From positions 1-11,690 of the forward strand of contig JAGYNF010000028.1 of NCBI GenBank assembly GCA_018400215.1: DNA of 11,690 bases, in the 5' to 3' direction. Made by a program: the position numbers and the translations under genes. The notes under the pieces were generated by a model. It was not told the origin of the DNA. It searched no databases and was given only the letters and a program-made list of their open reading frames with translations. Shown piece by piece: positions 7,525 through 11,690 of this stretch. Within the stretch, counting starts at the first letter, position 1, and the number at the start of each line of letters is the position of its first letter. The DNA is from Cyanobium sp. M55B138. GTDB lineage: Bacteria > Cyanobacteriota > Cyanobacteriia > PCC-6307 > Cyanobiaceae.

Positions 7525-8736
7525 CTACCACGTGTGCGCGGCGGGGGAGCCGGGATCCCAGGGAGCGAAATCCTCTGCAAAACAGCCATCCCGAATCGCC
7601 TGGCCCATCGCCGTGGTGAAGCGCACCAATTGGGTGATGTTGTGCAGGCTGAGCAGGATCTTGCCGAGCATCTCCTCGGCCTTGATCAGGTGGTGCAGGT
7701 AGGCCCGGCTGTGGTGCTGGCAGGCGGGGCAGGGGCAGCTGGCATCGAGCGGTGTGTGGTCGTGGCGGAAGCGGGCATTCTTGAGATTCCAGCGCTCCCC
7801 CCCCACCAGGGCAGCGCCGTGGCGGCCCAGCCGGGTGGGCAGCACGCAGTCGAACAGGTCGAAGCCCTGGGCCACGGCCACCGCCATCTCCCGCAGACTG
7901 CCCACGCCCATCAGGTAGTGGGGCACCGCCTCCGGCAAGAGGGGCCCCAGTTGACGCACGATCCGGTGCATCTCATCCACCGGCTCGCCCACGCTCACCC
8001 CCCCCACGGCGATGCCCGGCAGGTTCATCGAGGCCACCACCTGGGCCGATTCGGCGCGCAGATGGGGGAAGCAGCCCCCCTGCACGATGCCGAACAGGGC
8101 CTGATCCGTGCGGCTGTGGCTGCTGATGCAGCGCTCCAGCCAGCGGTGGGTGCGGCGGCAGGCGGTGGCCACATCGGCCTCGCTGGCCGGATAGGGGGGG
8201 CACTGGTCGAAGGCCATGGCCACATCGGCGCCCAGGGCCATCTGGATCGCCATCGAGCGCTCGGGGGTGAGCGCGATGCGGGCGCCGTCCCGGGGGGAGC
8301 GAAACACCACGCCCTCGTCGTCGATGCGGTTGATGGCGCCGAGGCTGAACACCTGGAAGCCGCCGGAATCGGTGAGCAGGGGCCCCTGCCAGCCCATGAA
8401 GCGGTGCAGCCCTCCGCCTTCGGCCACGATCGCCTCCCCCGGCTGCAGGTGCAGGTGGTAGGTGTTGGCCAGCACCATCTGGGCTTGGGTGTGGCGCAGC
8501 TGGGTTGGCGTGACCCCTTTCACCGTCGCCAGCGTGCCCACCGGCATGAAGCGGGGGGTGTCGACGATCCCGTGGGGCGTGGCAAAGCAGCCGCAGCGGG
8601 CCCGGGTGTGGGGGCACCGGGCTGAGATCTGGAAGTGAAAGTGGGCTGGGCTGGGCGGCTGGTCGCTCCCCTGGTAGGGAAGCGGGCCAGGCCCCTGGGA
8701 TGAAAAGCTGATGGGGCCGCAGTGGTGCTGCGTCAA
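7525..8736 (-). CDS. tgt: tRNA-guanine(34) transglycosylase (queuine tRNA-ribosyltransferase)
   Basis: Exchanges guanine at the wobble position 34 of GUN-anticodon tRNAs for the queuosine precursor preQ1. The family core starts at [15 protein letters not shown] (35-49). TDSGGFQVF (122-130) carries Asp123, the general acid/base. [13 protein letters not shown] (295-307) carries the nucleophile Asp296. The zinc site is CPCPAC (Cys334, 336, 339) plus His365 in SLHNI. The C-terminus SPAAHTW is complete. The start is odd: between the upstream region and the core the only usable start codon in frame is TTG at 8736-8734. This gives 403 residues, with about 30 proline-rich residues not expected in the family (usually about 370-380). 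That TTG lies inside the divergent cobS frame. psbK follows 31 bases downstream. The function is certain; the start is not. Confidence 0.96.
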   Translation of the reverse strand: MTQHHCGPISFSSQGPGPLPYQGSDQPPSPAHFHFQISARCPHTRARCGCFATPHGIVDTPRFMPVGTLATVKGVTPTQLRHTQAQMVLANTYHLHLQPGEAIVAEGGGLHRFMGWQGPLLTDSGGFQVFSLGAINRIDDEGVVFRSPRDGARIALTPERSMAIQMALGADVAMAFDQCPPYPASEADVATACRRTHRWLERCISSHSRTDQALFGIVQGGCFPHLRAESAQVVASMNLPGIAVGGVSVGEPVDEMHRIVRQLGPLLPEAVPHYLMGVGSLREMAVAVAQGFDLFDCVLPTRLGRHGAALVGGERWNLKNARFRHDHTPLDASCPCPACQHHSRAYLHHLIKAEEMLGKILLSLHNITQLVRFTTAMGQAIRDGCFAEDFAPWDPGSPAAHTW

Positions 8737-9601
8737 CGCTAGAGGCCATCTGGATCGTTCCTCCGCCCCTTCCCCCGGTGTCCCTCCCCCCGGTGCACCG
8801 GTCCCGCAGCGCGGTCTGCGGGCGCCGAGCTGGCTGCGCGACCTGGCCGGTGCCTGGATCTTCTACTCCGTGCTGCCGGCCTGGCCATGGGTGGCGCCGC
8901 GCTTCGAGCGGATCGCCCGTTTTGCCCCGTTGATCGGCCTGGTGCTGGGGGGGCTGCAGGCCCTGCTGTGGCTGGTCACCGCCGCATGGTTGCCGGGCGC
9001 GGCGCGGCTGGCGTTGGTGATGGCCCTGGCCCTGGCCCTCAGTGGCGGCCTGCACCACGATGGGGCCCTCGATACCGCCGATGGGCTGGCGGCCGGCCCC
9101 CAGCCAGCCACCCGCCTGAAGGCCATGGCCGACAGCCGGGTGGGGGCGGCGGCCGTCCTGGCGGCCCTGCAGTTGGCCCTGGTGCGCGGTGCAGCCCTGG
9201 CCTGCCTGCTGGCGCCGCCGCCGCTGCTGGGGGGCGTCGCCCTGGTGAGCGCGGCCTTTTGGGGCCGCGTGTCGCCGCTGCTGGCCATGCAGGCCTACCC
9301 CTATCTGCGACCCGACGGCAGCGCCGCCTTCCATCGCGCCCACTGGCGTGGCCTGGGCAGGGAACTGCAGCCGGCCCTGCTCGCCACCGCCGGCCTGGGC
9401 GGTCTGGCCCTCGCCCTGGGCTGGCCCCCTGGGGCGGGCTTGTGGGTCCTGCTGGGGCTGGTGCCGTGCCTGGCCGTGCCGTGGTGGTTGGGGCGGCGGC
9501 TGGGGGGGCACAGCGGCGATAGCTATGGCGCCTGCGTGGAGTGGGTGGAGGCCCTGGCCCTGTTGCTCATGGGCCTGGTGGTGCGCTGGCCGGCAGCCTG
9601 A
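8711..9601 (+). CDS. cobS: Adenosylcobinamide-GDP ribazoletransferase (cobalamin synthase)
   Basis: Membrane enzyme that joins adenosylcobinamide-GDP and alpha-ribazole (or its phosphate) in the last part of cobalamin synthesis. The diagnostic motif [15 protein letters not shown] is at 112-126, followed by [15 protein letters not shown] (137-151), [12 protein letters not shown] (182-193) and [21 protein letters not shown] (264-284). Several alanine/leucine-rich membrane helices span about 70-110, 145-185, 222-260 and 280-293. The conserved part begins at [14 protein letters not shown] (40-53). The 38 or so residues before it look like non-conserved sequence, yet ATG 8711 is the only ATG, GTG or TTG in frame, so the true start is uncertain. 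The 5' end overlaps the divergent tgt by 26 bases; the 3' end overlaps the convergent histidine kinase by 35. No other cobalamin gene or riboswitch is visible here. Confidence 0.94.
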   Translation: MGPQWCCVNARGHLDRSSAPSPGVPPPGAPVPQRGLRAPSWLRDLAGAWIFYSVLPAWPWVAPRFERIARFAPLIGLVLGGLQALLWLVTAAWLPGAARLALVMALALALSGGLHHDGALDTADGLAAGPQPATRLKAMADSRVGAAAVLAALQLALVRGAALACLLAPPPLLGGVALVSAAFWGRVSPLLAMQAYPYLRPDGSAAFHRAHWRGLGRELQPALLATAGLGGLALALGWPPGAGLWVLLGLVPCLAVPWWLGRRLGGHSGDSYGACVEWVEALALLLMGLVVRWPAA

Positions 9602-10694
9602 GCAGGAAGGCATTGCCCTGCTCGGGCAGGGTTGGCGCCACGCTGCTGGGGCGGGTCGCCAGGCGCAGATCACCGCCCAGGCGCTGGGCCAGTTGCCGTG
9701 CCAGGGCCAGGCCGAGGCCCGATCCCGGTTGATCGGTGTTGTTGTGCCCCCGTGCCCCGGGCTCGAAGATGCGCTCCTGCTCGGCGGTGGCGATCGGCTC
9801 TCCGCCATCCCACACGCAGAGCTCCCAGCCCCCGCTGGCCATGGGGGCGACGTGCAGGCCCACCGCGGCCCCCGGGGGGCTGTAGCGGAAGGCGTTTTCC
9901 AGCAGGTTGGCCAGGATTTCCGCCACGGCGCCCGCATCGCCGCACCAGTGGGGCCATTGCTGGGGGCCGTGCCAGGGGCGGCCCTGCAGCGCCGCGGTGG
10001 CGGCGGCCCGCTGCAGCAGCGGGGCCAGCAACGGCTCCAGGGCCTGGTCGCCCTGGTCGCCCAGGCTCGGTGGCAGCAGCAGGGGGGCGCTGTTATCCCC
10101 GGGGCTGAAGACCGGCCCCGGGCGCTCGAGGGCATCGATGGCGTCCACATAGCGCAGCAGTTGGCGTTCCTCCTGCAGCAGGCCTTCCACCAGGGGGCGG
10201 TTGCGGGGATCGTGCTCGAGGCGGCGCAGCAGCAGCTGCCCAAAGGTGCGCAGGGCGGCGAGGGGATTGCGCAGCTGGTGCAACAACACCTTCAACTGCT
10301 CCTGTTGGTGGTCGAGCCGCAGCTGCAGCCGCCGGTATTCGTGGTCGAGGCAGAGCCCCTCCGTGAGGCAGTGGCTCACCGCCTGCAGCCTCTGGCCCAG
10401 GGCCGTTGGCCAGGGCAACGCGGTGGTCTCGACCTGGAGGGCCCCCAGCAGCACGCCGCCATGGCGGAGGGCCAGCCAGCGGCGGCGCTCGGCGGGGCTG
10501 CGCAGGTTGGCATCCGCGGCCAGGGGCGGGAGCACCCGCCCGCTGGCGGGCCATTGCCCCACGGGGATCAGATCCGGCGTGCCGGCCCCGTCGGGTTCCG
10601 TCACGTAAACCACCAGGGAGGTGACGTCGGCCCGGTCGGCGAATTGGGCCAACTGGAAGTTCACCAGGCTGAGGAACCTCTTCGAGACAGGCAT
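9567..10694 (-). CDS. Orphan sensor histidine kinase, soluble, GAF-like sensor (Hik2/CSK-like?)
   Basis: A 375-residue two-component sensor kinase without a membrane segment. Residues 1-118 form a GAF-like sensor region with Cys109 and Cys115. A coiled-coil-like helix (119-136) leads to the phospho-acceptor His139 in LLHQLRNPLAALRTFG. The ATPase part has the N box LLENAFRYSP (264-273; Asn263 and Asn267), the G1 box VWDGGEPI (294-301), the F box ERIFEPG (307-313) and the G2 box GSGLGLALARQLAQRLGG (324-341). The soluble sensor plus the HQLRNPL-ALRTFG box recall cyanobacterial Hik2, the relative of plastid CSK, a redox sensor tied to photosynthesis; this is a family impression and not proven. 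No response regulator is adjacent. The start ATG 10694 faces the intergenic region shared with the DUF3155 gene. Confidence 0.88.
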   Translation of the reverse strand: MPVSKRFLSLVNFQLAQFADRADVTSLVVYVTEPDGAGTPDLIPVGQWPASGRVLPPLAADANLRSPAERRRWLALRHGGVLLGALQVETTALPWPTALGQRLQAVSHCLTEGLCLDHEYRRLQLRLDHQQEQLKVLLHQLRNPLAALRTFGQLLLRRLEHDPRNRPLVEGLLQEERQLLRYVDAIDALERPGPVFSPGDNSAPLLLPPSLGDQGDQALEPLLAPLLQRAAATAALQGRPWHGPQQWPHWCGDAGAVAEILANLLENAFRYSPPGAAVGLHVAPMASGGWELCVWDGGEPIATAEQERIFEPGARGHNNTDQPGSGLGLALARQLAQRLGGDLRLATRPSSVAPTLPEQGNAFLLRLPASAPPGP

Positions 10695-10743
10695 CTGGGC
10701 GACCGATGCGGCTGGGGGGAGGGGGCCTCAGACAGAAAAATCG

Positions 10744-10779
10744 CAGATCTGGCGAATTTCCGGAAAAAAGTCTTAAGAT
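10744..10779 (+). promoter_or_regulatory. Promoter zone with three short palindromes
   Basis: Three perfect palindromes sit in 35 bases: CAGATCTG at 10744-10751, TTTCCGGAAA at 10757-10766 and TCTTAAGA at 10771-10778. Their centres are 14 and 13 bases apart. The third overlaps TAAGAT (10774-10779), a four-of-six -10 match facing the DUF3155 gene. No good -35 box is visible, as often when an activator is needed. The layout fits an operator region, but no regulator binding site that I know is matched. Confidence 0.35.
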
Positions 10780-10912
10780 GTTCCGTATCGACCACTACCC
10801 AGCGGTTTCCGCCTGGTCCGTAGGTCTTCGATGTGACGCTTTAGTTGCGCCTCCACGCAATCAAGGCTACAGCAGAGGTGTGTTCAGGCTGCGGGTCTCC
10901 CGCTCCTGGCAT

Positions 10913-10928
10913 CCCACCTCTCGGTGGG
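10913..10928 (+). other. Hairpin in the DUF3155 leader
   Basis: CCCACC at 10913-10918 pairs perfectly with GGTGGG at 10923-10928 around a TCTC loop. A second small hairpin, TGCAC-CCC-GTGCA, lies at 10945-10957. No T tract follows either, so these are not classical terminators. They may be structure in a leader RNA. Confidence 0.4.
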
Positions 10929-11098
10929 TGCTCCCGATGGGCGGTGCACCCCGTGCATGTCGTTGTCCTGCTTGGCACCGTCGGCACCGGTTGGTTGGGC
11001 GTTGTTCGATGCAGTGCTCCCTTCGGGCCCTGCGTCAGCCGGCGGGCTTTCCCGTTCCTCTCGTCCCCCTCGATCCTCCCGCCACCGGGAGTTACTCC

Positions 11099-11470
11099 AT
11101 GTCCAAGAAGCGCAAGCGGATCAGCCGCCGCCGTCTCGCCGGCCAGCGGGTCCTGGCCCACATCCCCACCTTCAACCTTGAGACCGGCTCCCACAAGCCT
11201 GTGACGGCCGCCCGCCGTTACATCGCCGAACAGACCCTGGTGCCGCCCGCCCTGTTGCACGTTCGACGCAACGAGCACACGACCGATCGCTTCTTCTGGG
11301 GGGAGAAGGGTCTGTTCAGCGCCCAGTACGCCGAGGAGAACCATTTTCTGTTCCCCTCCCTGCGCGAGATCGTGGACCGGGTAGGCGAGGACGTCTTGTT
11401 TGAGGGCATCGAAGCCCTCGCCTCCGATGACTGGGAGGAGATGGAGGAATACGAATACGCCTTTGTGTGA
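11099..11470 (+). CDS. DUF3155 domain-containing protein (cyanobacterial, unknown function)
   Basis: A 123-residue protein that I recognise as the cyanobacterial DUF3155 family; its function is not known. The N-terminus is strongly basic (SKKRKRISRRRLAGQR, 2-17). The middle holds the conserved stretches HKPVTAARRYIAEQ (32-45), RRNEHTTDRFFWGEKGLF (56-73) and AQYAEENHFLFPSLR (75-89). The C-terminus is strongly acidic (SDDWEEMEEYEY, 109-120). There is no signal peptide or membrane helix. The basic head suggests nucleic-acid or ribosome contact, but this is inference. The start ATG is well supported: GGGAG lies seven bases upstream. The frame is open further upstream, but that part does not look like protein. 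It is divergent from the histidine kinase across a long leader and convergent with the esterase 29 bases downstream. Confidence 0.9.
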   Translation: MSKKRKRISRRRLAGQRVLAHIPTFNLETGSHKPVTAARRYIAEQTLVPPALLHVRRNEHTTDRFFWGEKGLFSAQYAEENHFLFPSLREIVDRVGEDVLFEGIEALASDDWEEMEEYEYAFV

Positions 11471-11491
11471 GGCGACTGGCAGGGCGGCAAG

Positions 11492-11513
11492 GCTGCTGGT
11501 CAGGGCCAGCAGC
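11492..11513. terminator. Possible shared hairpin between convergent genes
   Basis: GCTGCTGG at 11492-11499 pairs with CCAGCAGC at 11506-11513 around a six-base loop, in the 29-base gap between the DUF3155 gene and the convergent esterase and reaching over the esterase stop codon. There is no T tract on either side, so it is not a classical intrinsic terminator. Its position between two convergent stops makes a role in ending transcription or protecting 3' ends plausible. Confidence 0.35.
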
Positions 11514-11690
11514 GATTCAGAAATGCTCGCAGCGCTGGAAATAGGTCGGCGTCAATGGCGTGCCCCCCGGCAAAGTCCAGCAGCTCCGCCTGATAGCCCG
11601 TCGTCTGCAACTGCTGCCGCAACGCTTCGCTTGCCCCGTAGGGCACCACGGGATCCTGCCGGCCGTGGGTGAGCAGTACGGGCATGGAGT
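11500..11690 (-). CDS. Alpha/beta hydrolase, phospholipase/carboxylesterase type (C-terminal part only)
   Basis: The last 63 codons of a serine hydrolase; the rest lies beyond the right edge. The frame is still open at the window end, so the ATG at 11685 is internal and not the start. The visible part has PVLLTHGRQDPVVPYGASEAL, where the Asp of GRQDPVVP is the catalytic acid of the Ser-Asp-His triad, and DFAGGHAIDADL, where the His is the catalytic base, followed by a final helix ALRAFLNRCW. This is the usual C-terminal half of the carboxylesterase/phospholipase (YpfH-like) family. The nucleophile serine is outside the window. The natural substrate is unknown. It converges on the DUF3155 gene. 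Confidence 0.85.
   Translation of the reverse strand, partial: SMPVLLTHGRQDPVVPYGASEALRQQLQTTGYQAELLDFAGGHAIDADLFPALRAFLNRCWP

Larger units (their letters stand above)
10695..11098. other. Long non-coding divergent region (kinase / DUF3155)
   Basis: About 400 bases without a credible gene. The plus-strand frame leading into the DUF3155 gene is open from 10706 but gives an arginine-, cysteine- and proline-rich sequence with no family features, so I treat it as leader. Bases 10735-10790 are strikingly AT-rich for this window and hold three palindromes and a -10-like TAAGAT, making this the likely promoter zone for both genes. The remaining roughly 300 bases would be a long 5' leader of the DUF3155 gene. 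It contains hairpins at 10913-10928 and 10945-10957. I do not recognise a known riboswitch, tmRNA, 6S or RNase P RNA in it. Confidence 0.6.

Noticed and set aside
7973..10243. 756-codon minus-strand open frame
   Set aside because: It runs across cobS, the tgt start and part of the histidine kinase in the wrong frame. Those genes carry exact catalytic motifs in their own frames, so this is a chance frame.
9348..10823. 491-codon plus-strand open frame
   Set aside because: It overlaps the end of cobS in another frame and is antisense to the kinase, with low-complexity Q/A/G-rich content and no motifs.
10706..11098. N-terminal extension of the DUF3155 protein
   Set aside because: The frame is open, but the sequence is arginine- and proline-rich without family features, includes the AT-rich promoter zone, and the ATG at 11099 has a good ribosome binding site.
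10780..11098. Known structured RNA (tmRNA, 6S, RNase P RNA, SRP RNA, cobalamin riboswitch)
   Set aside because: I could not match any of their conserved core sequences by eye. A covariance search would be needed to rule them out fully.
1..11690. HIP1 (GCGATCGC) repeats, CRISPR arrays, insertion sequences or tRNA genes
   Set aside because: I saw no GCGATCGC copies, no regularly spaced repeats, no transposase motifs and no tRNA-like cloverleaf in the gaps.

Overview
The window looks like chromosomal DNA of a high-GC picocyanobacterium of the Synechococcus/Cyanobium group. The support is a photosystem II gene (psbK) directly downstream of a tRNA-guanine transglycosylase, a cyanobacterium-specific DUF3155 protein, a cyanobacterial phosphorylase-kinase-like protein, very GC-rich codons throughout and very tight gene packing. 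The genus assignment is inference. I saw no rRNA, tRNA, insertion sequence, phage gene or CRISPR array. This is mostly core-type DNA rather than an obvious island.

Layout, left to right. A two-domain GNAT acetyltransferase enters from the left edge on the minus strand. Two plus-strand genes follow: a CNNM/CBS (HlyC/CorC-type) membrane protein and a Gfo/Idh/MocA sugar dehydrogenase. The dehydrogenase overlaps at its 3' end a very long minus-strand gene for a phosphorylase kinase alpha/beta-like, GH15-related protein. A short divergent gap leads to a plus-strand WecG/TagA/CpsF glycosyltransferase. Its 3' end overlaps psbK, which forms a minus-strand pair with tgt. Divergent from tgt, with overlapping predicted 5' ends, is cobS (last steps of cobalamin synthesis). 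cobS is convergent and overlapping with an orphan sensor histidine kinase. A roughly 400-bp non-coding stretch, holding the most AT-rich segment I noticed and three small palindromes, separates the kinase from the divergent DUF3155 gene. The window ends in the C-terminal part of a serine esterase on the minus strand.

Functional links. tgt and psbK are probably cotranscribed. The Gfo/Idh/MocA and WecG/TagA proteins both belong to families that act on UDP-N-acetyl sugars for surface polysaccharides, but they are separated by the phosphorylase-kinase-like gene and not in one operon. The remaining genes look like independent one-gene units.

No clear new multi-gene defence or mobile system is visible. 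The points most worth a second look are the non-canonical, mutually overlapping starts of tgt and cobS; the array of three palindromes in the histidine kinase/DUF3155 promoter region with its long leader; and the uncharacterised phosphorylase-kinase-like and DUF3155 proteins.
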